A stretch of DNA of 34,989 bases from Desulfobacteraceae bacterium (GTDB taxonomy: Bacteria > Desulfobacterota > Desulfobacteria > Desulfobacterales > JAABSP01). The DNA lies in contig JAABTD010000014.1 in the NCBI GenBank assembly GCA_011390065.1, positions 1 to 34,989 of the forward strand, in the 5' to 3' direction. Shown here in pieces: positions 17,962 through 27,100 of the stretch; within the stretch, counting starts at the first letter, position 1; every line of letters begins with the position of its first letter. Both the position numbers and the translations under genes were made by a program. The notes below the pieces were generated by a model. That model made no database searches, had not been told where the DNA came from, and was given only the letters and a program-made list of their open reading frames with translations.

Positions 17962-18335
17962 TTAAAACTTGGCTTTCACTTTTTCCGTCAGTTTGGCCCT
18001 GGCTTCGTCACGCTTCCGGCGGAGGGAGGCGAGATAACCGCCTGTTTCCCGCCGGCCTCTTTGGCCTTGTCTTTTCTTTTCACGCCATGCATGGCTTTTA
18101 CAATGTCCAGGATCGCCTCGTGCACGCCACTGGCGCCGGAGTTCGGTTCCGACGCGCCTTCCTGTCCGCTCTTTTCCTGAACCTTGATCATTCTCAGGTT
18201 TTGAGCGTGTTTTTCGAATTCCAGGCGATGCGCATCTTCCATGTCGTTGAAAACATCGCAATGAATTTGCCGGAGGAGTTCGTCGACCTCTGACAGCCGT
18301 TCATCGGCATTTTGAATTTCCATGTGGTTTAACAT
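17962..18335 (-). CDS. Hypothetical protein, possibly frameshifted near 18045
   Basis: ATG at 18335: MLNHMEIQNADERLSEVDELLRQIHCDVFNDMEDAHRLEFEKHAQNLRMIKVQEKSGQ...AILDIVKAMHGVKRKDKAKEAGGKQ. The overlapping frame (17962..18261) supplies GGYLASLRRKRDEARAKLTEKVKAKF*, a more protein-like C-terminus than VISPPSAGSVTKPGPN*. Confidence 0.5.
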
Positions 18336-18449
18336 GATATCTCCTTTCCATTCAGCGTTTATAGATTGTCCCTGCTTTGCTCTTAACAAAGTATTCATAA
18401 TCCGTGCCGACATGTTCATGCATTGCATTTCAGAACGCATCTTCAGGAT

Positions 18450-20216
18450 TTATATGGCAATATTGATTGATGAAACCCCTGATGATTGATCCGCCTTGGC
18501 GCCATCCAGCGCTTTTCGAATGGCCATGCCCAGTTCCCGTCCGCCGACGGGTTTCATGACAAACCCGTCGATGCCGAGGGCTTCGGCTTTCGCCTGATCG
18601 ATGTGAGCGCTGTGGCCCGTGCAAAGGATGACGGGAATGTCCGATCGAATTTCCCTCAGCTTTTCAAACAATGCAATGCCGGTCATCCGCGGCATGCTCA
18701 TGTCCGATATGACCAGGTCGAACCGTTGGGGCGCCGACCGGAACAGCGTCAGGGCCGCCGCCGGGTCCAGCAGCGTTTGGACCTCGTAACCCAATTTTTC
18801 GATCATTAATGTCGCCATGTTGGCTATGGATTCCTCGTCATCGACAAACAGGATGGTCTCGCCGCCCGTGGGGATTTCCCCGGTCGGCCCTGGCTCGGCC
18901 CGTGGTTTTTCGGACGCCGCCGGGAAAAACAGGGTGAAGACCGCACCGTCCCCGGGTCGGCTGTCCACGAAAACGGCGCCGCCGTGGTCCTTGACGACGC
19001 CGTGGACGACCGAAAGGCCCAGGCCGTCGCCTTTGCCCACCTCTTGAGTCGTGAAGAAGGGGTCGAAAATCCGGTCGATGACGCCGGGGTCGATGCCCGG
19101 TCCGTTGTCGCGGACGGTAATCTTGACGTATTCGCCCGGAGAAAGGCCCGGGCGTTGCTTGACGTCGGCCGGTTTCAGGGTCGCGATCCCGGCGGCGATG
19201 TCGATGGTCCCGCCCATTTCTTCAATTTCCCGGGCCGAGTTGAGGCACAGGTTCATCAGGACCTGCTGGATCTGGGCCGGGTCGCCGGCAAACGGAATTT
19301 CCGCGTGGGGAAGGTCGGCGCGGATATCGACCGTGGTCGAAACCACGGATCGGAGGAACCGGATCGTTTCCTCGATGACGGCGACGGCGTCGATTCGGCT
19401 GTATGCATGGTCGGTTTTGTGGCTGAATTTGAGGATCTGCTTCACGAGGTCCGCGCCCCGTTGGCCGGCCATCATGATTTGCGCCAGAAATTTGCGCGCC
19501 GGCCCCATATCCGCCGCATAATCCATGGCCAGTTCAGCGTTGCCGAGAATCACGCAGAGCATGTTGTTGAAATTATGGGCGACGCCCCCGGCCATCGTTC
19601 CGATGGACTCCATTTTTCGGGCGTGGCGGAGCTGGGCTTCCATTTCCTTGGTTTCGGCGATGTTCAGCAGCACCATTCGCCACTGCATCGCGGCGCCGGC
19701 GTCGTCCCGGTCCGCCTCGATGTCCGCCCGGACCCAGCCGGCCGACCCGTTTGTCTTTTTCAGCATCAGTTCGATGCACTGTTTTTCGCCGGTTTTCGCG
19801 GCATTGTGCAGGGCGTCGTGGTAAGGGTCCATCCAGCCCGGAGCAACGAGGCGGCCGATGCCCGAATGGAGAAGACCGTGCTTTGTTTCCCCCAGAAGGG
19901 ACATGGCGGTGAGGTTGGCCCGGGTGACGATTCTTCTGGCGTTCAAGGTCAGGTAGCCGCAGGGCGCGAATTCATACAACCGCTCGTATTCCCGGTGAAG
20001 GTCGGACAGCTCATCCTGGGCCCGCTTGAGTTCTTCGTTCTGAATTTCCAGTTCCGCCTGGTGAATTTGCAGTTCGTCGATCAGTTCCAGCATATCGGCG
20101 GGGGATGGCGATACGGATTTCAGGGCCTCCAGGGCGCCGGCGGAAGCGCCCAGGCCGATGATGGAAAAGGTTTCAGGGGTTGATGGGGCTGGGTTCAATA
20201 TTTTATGACTCTTCAT
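18450..20216 (-). CDS. Hybrid histidine kinase: PAS-HisKA-HATPase-receiver
   Basis: 588 aa; ARKMESIGTMAGGVAHNFNNML (H-box), LNLCLNSAREI (N), VRDNGPGIDPGV (G1), GDGLGLSVVHGVVKDHGG (G2), ILFVDDEES...LVISDMSMPRMTG (receiver). Confidence 0.93.
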   Translation of the reverse strand: MKSHKILNPAPSTPETFSIIGLGASAGALEALKSVSPSPADMLELIDELQIHQAELEIQNEELKRAQDELSDLHREYERLYEFAPCGYLTLNARRIVTRANLTAMSLLGETKHGLLHSGIGRLVAPGWMDPYHDALHNAAKTGEKQCIELMLKKTNGSAGWVRADIEADRDDAGAAMQWRMVLLNIAETKEMEAQLRHARKMESIGTMAGGVAHNFNNMLCVILGNAELAMDYAADMGPARKFLAQIMMAGQRGADLVKQILKFSHKTDHAYSRIDAVAVIEETIRFLRSVVSTTVDIRADLPHAEIPFAGDPAQIQQVLMNLCLNSAREIEEMGGTIDIAAGIATLKPADVKQRPGLSPGEYVKITVRDNGPGIDPGVIDRIFDPFFTTQEVGKGDGLGLSVVHGVVKDHGGAVFVDSRPGDGAVFTLFFPAASEKPRAEPGPTGEIPTGGETILFVDDEESIANMATLMIEKLGYEVQTLLDPAAALTLFRSAPQRFDLVISDMSMPRMTGIALFEKLREIRSDIPVILCTGHSAHIDQAKAEALGIDGFVMKPVGGRELGMAIRKALDGAKADQSSGVSSINIAI

Positions 20217-20343
20217 GACGCCGCCTCATCGCGCTCGAAATGCTGAAAACACCAATTCCAAAGAATAACGAGGCCGCTGTTGCAAACTCGACCACTGCAA
20301 ATAAGATGCACAATCCAGAAAAAAGCAAAATAACAGCTTTCAT
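20203..20343 (-). CDS. 46-aa hydrophobic mini protein
   Basis: ATG at 20343: MKAVILLFSGLCILFAVVEFATAASLFFGIGVFSISSAMRRRHEES. Confidence 0.5.
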   Translation of the reverse strand: MKAVILLFSGLCILFAVVEFATAASLFFGIGVFSISSAMRRRHEES

Positions 20344-20402
20344 CTTTATTCCCTTTCCCTTTGCTCCCTCTAAAGTTAAATGGATACTATCGGCCTCCTT
20401 AT

Positions 20403-20484
20403 CGCCTATCCGAAAACCGCAGATTTGGTTCCGGGCAAGGATGCAGCTCTCTGGGGTCAAAAATGCGGCCTTCGGACAGGCCCT
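20403..20484. mobile_element. Internally deleted copy of the 5007-5149 MITE-like palindrome
   Basis: cgcctatccgaaaaccgcagatttggttccgggcaagg...ctggggtcaaaaatgcggccttcggacaggccc matches both ends of the reverse complement of 5007-5149 (agattttggttccaggcaagg...cctgggggcaaaagatgcggttttcggataggctc). Confidence 0.7.
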
Positions 20485-20523
20485 TGATCTTTCGTGTTGA
20501 AGTGATGGATGATATTCCGCCGA

Positions 20524-20673
20524 TTACACGGCTCGCCGCCCCTGAATGACATTGATCAGGACCACGATGATCGCGAGCACCAGCAGAATATGAATCAGTC
20601 CACCCATCGTGTAGCTGCTCACAAAGCCCAGCAGCCACAGAACGCCCAGTATTATTGCAATTGTCCACAACAT
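20524..20673 (-). CDS. lmo0937-family mini membrane protein (copy 2)
   Basis: Not in the ORF track. Manual translation: MLWTIAIILGVLWLLGFVSSYTMGGLIHILLVLAIIVVLINVIQGRRAV*, 49 aa; closely similar to 15379-15528. Confidence 0.88.
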   Translation of the reverse strand: MLWTIAIILGVLWLLGFVSSYTMGGLIHILLVLAIIVVLINVIQGRRAV

Positions 20674-20745
20674 TTCGATTCTCCTTCTTTAGATGATGAT
20701 AAATCCACGCCGGGCCGGAAGTGGCCTGGCGCATGAAAAAACTGT

Positions 20746-20925
20746 TTAGTTGCCCACAGCCTTCTTTAAACCGCCTGTCTTTTCCTGGACCTTTCCTTCC
20801 TGATTTTCGACTTTGCCTTCGATTTCCAGACCACGATTGCCGACTGCTTTCCCGGCGACTTCTTTGACCTTGCCCTTGACCTGGTGCATCTTGCCTTCGG
20901 CGTTGTCTCTCGTACTCGATTTCAT
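20746..20925 (-). CDS. CsbD-family stress protein
   Basis: MKSSTRDNAEGKMHQVKGKVKEVAGKAVGNRGLEIEGKVENQEGKVQEKTGGLKKAVGN; ATG at 20925 preceded by AGGAGAAGCGTC. Confidence 0.9.
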   Translation of the reverse strand: MKSSTRDNAEGKMHQVKGKVKEVAGKAVGNRGLEIEGKVENQEGKVQEKTGGLKKAVGN

Positions 20926-21143
20926 GACGCTTCTCCTGTTTTGTTCGGGTTTGAGTTGGTAGTGCGTGAACATCCCTATCGGGATGATCGGCGCATAACG
21001 GATTTTTCACGGTGCTTTTTTCCTTTACCCTGCCATCAATATATGCAATCTTCGCGCCATACGTTTATTATTTTTTTATGTTATTGATATTTCATATAAT
21101 AATTAAATAGCCATCTCGTAAAAAGGGCGCCGATCGCCACAAA

Positions 21144-21182
21144 AAAAGGTCATATTCAACCACTGGTTGAATATGACCTTTT
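21144..21182 (-). terminator. Perfect 19-bp-arm hairpin, likely intrinsic terminator of the cgs operon (alternatively an operator-like palindrome)
   Basis: aaaaggtcatattcaacca-c-tggttgaatatgacctttt; read on the minus strand it is followed by a T run and lies just after the stop at 21200. Confidence 0.65.
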
Positions 21183-21199
21183 GAACATGCCGAGGCGGG

Positions 21200-24100
21200 T
21201 CATTCGCCCGGGCCGGGCATCCGTATTTCCACCTGGTGGTCCTGGCGGTCGTCAACAAGCGGGATGGTCCGATCGGGTTGGTCGATCCCGTCGGCAATGA
21301 CGCGCATCCCGCCTTCGTCGGCGGAAACTTGCGAGACCGCGATGTGGTAAAACGTCTCCCGGTAGCGGTAGTGCAGCTTGAACCCTTCCCAATCCGACGG
21401 CAGGCAGGGGGTAACCCGCAGCTTGTCCACATCGCGTTCGAGCCCAAGGAGCGATTCCACGATCAGCCGGTACATCCAGGCGGCCGAGCCCGTGTACCAT
21501 GTCCAGCCGCCGCGGCCGATGTGCGCCGGCGCCGCATAGACGTCGGCGGCGACCACGTAGGGTTCCACCTTGTAAACAGCGGCTTCCTCGGGTGATCGGG
21601 CATGGTTCACGGGGTTGATCATGGCAAAGAGGTCCCAGGCGCGCCGGTTGTCCCCCAGGCGGGCGAAGGCCATGGCCGTCCATATCGCCGCGTGGGTGTA
21701 TTGCCCGCCGTTTTCTCTCACGCCGGGCACGTACCCTTTGATGTAGCCGGGGTTCAGGGCCGAATCGTCGAAAGGCGGGTCCAGAAGCTGGATCAGTCGA
21801 TGCTCGCGTCGAACGAGATGTCGATCCACCGCTTCCATGGCCATCCGCGAGCGGTCGTCGCCGCCCGCGCCAGACAAACCCGCCCCAGACAAACCCGCCC
21901 CCGACAAAACGGACCAGCTCTGTGCAATGGAATCGATCCGGCATTCGGGATTTTCCGCTGATCCGAGGGGCGTGCCGTCGTCGAAGTAAGCGCGGCGGTA
22001 CCAGGCGCCGTCCCATCCGTTTTGATCGATATGGCGCCGCAGGCCCGCCGCCTCCCCGATGCACCGCTCGGCGAACGCCGCGTCGCCATGGGTTCGGGCG
22101 ACCACCGCGAAGCGCATCAGCACGTCATACAGGAAAAATCCCAACCACACGCTCTCGCCCTTGCCGTGTTCGCCCACCAGGTTCATGCCGTCGTTCCAGT
22201 CGCCCGAACCGATCAGCGGCAGGCCGCGCTCGCCGAAAGAGAGGCTGTGGACAATGGCGCGGACGCAGTGTTCGTAAAGATCGGCCGTCTCCTCGGAAGG
22301 CCCGGGCAGATCGTAATAAGATTCTTCATCCGCTTCCAACGGGCGGCCCTGAAGAAAGGGGATGGGCTCGTCCAGGACCCCCGTGTCCCCGGTGGCCTGG
22401 ACATACCGGCAGGTGGCCAGCGGCAGCCAGAGGCGATCGTCCGAACAGCGGGTGCGCACCCCCCGGCCCGCCGGCGGATGCCACCAATGCTGGACATCGC
22501 CTTCCGGAAATTGACGGGCCGCGCACCGGAGCAGGTGCTCGCGCAGGAGATGCGGTTCGGCGTGGATGAGCGCCATGGCGTCCTGCAGCTGATCACGGAA
22601 ACCGAACGCGCCCCCCGACTGGTAGGCGGCGGCGCGCGCCCAGAGCCGGCACGCCAGCGTCTGGTAGAGCAGCCAGCCGTTGGCCAGCACGTTGACGGAC
22701 AGATCAGGCGTTTCCACATAAACCGCCCCCAGGGTGTGGGCCCAATGCCGCCACACCGCGTCGAGGGCGATGCGCGCCGCGGCGGGGCCTCGAAACCGAT
22801 GGATCAGATTGCGGGCATCGTCGGCGTCTTGTCCGGCCCCGAGCTTGAAAAAGATTTCCCGCTCCTGCCCGCCGGCCAGATCGAAGCTCACCTGAATCGC
22901 GGCGCAGGGATCCAGGGCGGCCCCCATCTTGCCGGAAAGGCCCACGCGCTTCATGGCCGCAGGATGCCCCGGCGCGCCGTTCCGACCCAGGAATTCCGTC
23001 CGGTCGCCGGTGACGGCGTGCGCGGCCTCATCCACGTCGAAGAACGCAACCCGGTTCCGGAACTCCGCGTTATACGGATTCCGCGCAAAGATGGCGCCGG
23101 TCTGGGGGTCTGTTTCGGTGATCACATGCAGGGTCGATTCAGGCCGCAGGTCGCCCAACACCCATTCCGCGTATCCGGTGATCGAAAGCCGGCGGGGTCG
23201 GTCCGTGGTGTTTCGCACTTTCAGCGCCATGAACTTGACGGCGGCGTCCAGGGCCACGTAAACCCACAGCTCCGACCGGATGCCGCGTTCGGCGTGCTCG
23301 AAGACGCTGTAGCCGAAGCCGTGGCGGGCGACGTAGGGCGTGTTTCCGGGGCGCGGCAGGGGCGTGGGCGACCAGAAGTGGCCTCGCTCTTCGTCACGGA
23401 TGTAAAGCGCCTCTCCCCTCGAATCGCCGACCGGATCATTGGACCAGGGGGTGAGGCGGAACTCATGGGCGTTTTCGCTCCATGTGCAGGCCGAACCGGT
23501 CTCCGAAACGATGGTCCCGAAGTGCGGATTGGCCAGCACATTCACCCAGGGCGCCGGCGTCGCCCGCCCGTGGGCGGTGGTGACGACGTATTCGCGCCCA
23601 TCCGGCGTAAACCCGCCCATCCCGTTGTAAAACAGCAAATCGCTGCGCGGCGACGCGGCCACGGGCGGGGGGGCAATGCGGTGCGTTCTCGTCGCGACGA
23701 GCGGGGGCGGGAAAGCGTTTCCCGGGCGCGGACGGTTGAGCTGGTCCGCCAGGGTCCCGCGGCGGTCGGTGAAAATGGCGCGGGCGACCGATTGGATCAG
23801 GATGCGGTCTTGTTCCGAAATCTGATCCCCGGGCCTGACGAATATGCCGCCGGGCCGCTCGGACTCCCTGGCCTCAGTGCCAGCGGCGATGATCTCCATG
23901 ATCCGGTCGTGAAGCAGTTGCCGGTAACCGGCGCGATCTTCGTTCCAGATCACCAGGTCCACCGCCAGGCCTTTTAACCGCCAATAGGCGTGGGCCTGCA
24001 CCAGCCGGCGCACCAGGTCGATATTGGCCGCGTCCTCGATTCTCAGCAGTACGATCGGCAGATCGCCGGAGATGGCGTATCCCCAGAGATCGGATTGTCC

Positions 24101-27100
24101 GAGCCGGTTTTTTTTCAGGACGCTTGGGTCGGCTCGCAGGGCGGCATCGGCGTAGAGGATCGAACCGGCAAGACGCCCATAGAGCTGGGCGTCGGCCTGC
24201 GAGGCGTTGAGTTGACGCAGCAGCACCTGGCTATGGGTCCAGGCCAGATCGAAAACCCGGTCGGCGAGCCGGCGATCCTGATATTTTTCCACAAGACGTA
24301 TGGCGGCGTCACGGGTTTCGGCAATGCCGGAGACGATGTTGATGATCGCCGATTCGTCGGGATCGAGGGTGATCCGGCGTTGGATTGCGACAATGGGATC
24401 GAGCACGGACCCTTCGCTGCCCGAAAGGCCCCCCGCGCCGGCCATCGCTTGCGGGTCGGCGACCGTGTTTCCCCGGCCGATGAATTTCATGCGATCGGTC
24501 TCATAGGAAATGTCTCCGGTTTCAGCCCCGTGCACGGCCATCAGGTGCAACATCCAGGGCGATCGCTCCTCCTCGGAACGGGGTCGGCGCGTACACAGGA
24601 TCGCCCCCTTTTGTCGCAAAATCTCGGTCTGCACAAACAGATTGCTGAACGCCGGATGCTGGGCGTCCGCGGCGGGCGGGGCCAGCACCACTTCCGCATA
24701 ACTGGCGACATCGATGGCGCGCCGCGTCCGGGCGCGGTTGGTGATGCGCATGCGGCGCATCTCGATGTCGTCCTCGATGGAAACCGCGATCTCGACATGG
24801 GCGTCGTAATGGTGATGGCGGGAGCGGAATTCGGCTTTCCCTTCGGAGAAAATCACCTCGGACCGGCCGGACCGCCTGAGGGTCGGCTGATATGTGGCGG
24901 ACCAGACCTCGCGGGTATTCGTGTCGCGGATGTAACAGAATGCGCCCCAGTTGTCCCGGGTGCGGTCTTCGCGCCAGCGGGTGACGGCGAGGTCCTTCCA
25001 GCGGCTGTAACCGCCGCCGGCATTGGTGATCATCACATGATAGCGTCCGTTGGAGAGCAATTGCACTTCCGGGCTCGCCGTATCGGGGCTGGTAAAAATC
25101 CGGATATGCCCCTCGGCGTCGCCGGCGGCCGGGCGGTGCTCGGAGATGCCGTTGGCGTGCGCATCCGGCGCCGTCGTTTTGGGAATGCGTTCCTGAAGCA
25201 ACAGCCGGGTCGCCTGGAACATGGGGACCGACTCGAATCGTTTCTGCATCGGTCGGTCCAGGAGCGAATGGGCCAGCGACAAAAGACTCATGCCCTGGTG
25301 ATGGGCCATGAAGGACCGCACCACGGCGCGCGATTGTCCGCGCGGCAGACGCGACGGCGTGTAATCGACCGCTTCGTAAAACCCATACCGGGTTTCAAGA
25401 CCGTCGGCGGCGAGCCGTTCCAAATTGAGGCATGCCTGGCCGGGCGCCACCATCAGCGCCAGGGCCGAGGCATAGGGCGCAATCACCAGGTCCTCGGCGA
25501 GCCCCCGTTTGATTCCCAGGCCGGGCACGCCGAAGGCGCGGTATTGGTAATTGAGCTGTGCATCGATGGCGTTGTACCCGCATTCCGAGACGCCCCACGG
25601 CACCCCGCGTTGTTTTCCATAAGCGATCTGCCGGGCTACGGCGGCCTTGCAGGTCTGTTCGAGAAGGGTGCGCTCGTAGGTCGGCATCACCAGCAGCGGC
25701 ATCAGATACTCGAACATCGACCCGCTCCACGACAGCAGGATCGGTTTGCCGCCGACGAGGGTGACCAGACGCCCGAGGGCGAACCAGCTCTCCTGGGGCA
25801 GTTGTCCCCGGGCAATCCCCACGAAAGCGGCCAACCGCGCCTCCGACGCCAGAAGATCGTAGTAGCCCGAATCCCGCCGGTGTTCGTCGACATTGTAGCC
25901 GATGGTCAGCAGATGGCGCTTTTCATCATACAGAAAATCATGGTCCATCCGGGCGAACGCGTCGCATTGCGCGACGAGCTTCCCGATGGCCGCTATCCGC
26001 GCCCGGGCATGGCGGCTGCCCTCCGCGACCAGGCGTTGAAGCTCATCGAGCCGGGCGCGTTTTTCAGGCGATGCGGCATCGTCGGGGTGTTGCGCCATGG
26101 CCGTCCGGAGATCGGCCTCCAGGGTTGCCAGCTCGTTCAGGGTCGGAACCTTTTCGAGATCGGGAAAGTCCGTGGGGTTGTTTTGAGAAGCCGGAAGGCG
26201 TGTCCACGGCGCCAGATGCGCAAGGTCGTCGAGGGCGTCGCGACATTGCCCCGCAAAAGCCCCGGCCCACCACCCCGCCTGACTGTCTGGGCCCGCGTCG
26301 GGGGCGTCGGCGCCGTCGGCCCACGCGGACGCGGCGGTTGCCAACCCATCCAGCAACTGACGCCAGGCCGTGAGCGTGCCGGGTCGGGCGGCGACGGCGC
26401 TTTCGAGGTCCTGCTGAAGACGGGCGAGAATGCCCTGAGCGGATGCGTTTGGGGCGCTCCCCGCCGCGTCCGCGAGGATCCCGATGGTGTCGCTCAACCC
26501 CTCGAGCAGGCGCGTTTCCAGGATCTTGTGATCGGGCAGGTCGCTCAGCCCCGGGCTCAATGTCATCAGATGGCCCGCCAGGTTCCCGCTGTCCACGGAC
26601 GAAATGTATTGGGGCGGCAACGGTTTCAGGGATTGCGTGTCGTACCAGTTGTAGAAATGGCCGCGATGTCGTTCCAGCGCCTCCATGGCGTGGAACGCCT
26701 TCGTTGTCCGTTCGAGAAGGGTTCCGGCTGAAATATAGCCGAAATCGTAGGCGGTCTGATTGGCCAGCAGGGACAGCCCCATGTTGGTCGGGGATGTGCG
26801 GTGGGCGACCACGGCAACGGGATGCTCCTGGTAGTTGTCCGGCGGCAGCCAGTGATCCTCCGGGCCGACGAAGACGTCGAAAAACGCCCAGGTTTTCCGG
26901 GCAAGCCCGCGCAGAAAGCGGGCCTGGTCCGTTGTCAGGGTTTCCCGGCGGCCGACAAAGGGTTGACTGACCCACCAGGCGATGACGGGCGAGGCGAACC
27001 AGAGGCCCAAAACAGGTCCGGCGGCGGTCAGAACCCCCGGTCTCCAAACCATCAGATACATTACCGCGGCGGCGGCCAGAGCAGGGGCGAACCACATGGT

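Noticed and set aside
18984-20183. 399-aa plus-strand ORF
   Set aside because: Mirror of the histidine kinase codons; no family signature.
22022-26731. Long plus-strand ORFs (651 aa and 913 aa)
   Set aside because: Both lie antisense to the clearly conserved glucan synthase; composition (Pro/Arg/Gly-rich, no motifs) fits GC-rich antisense ORF artefacts.
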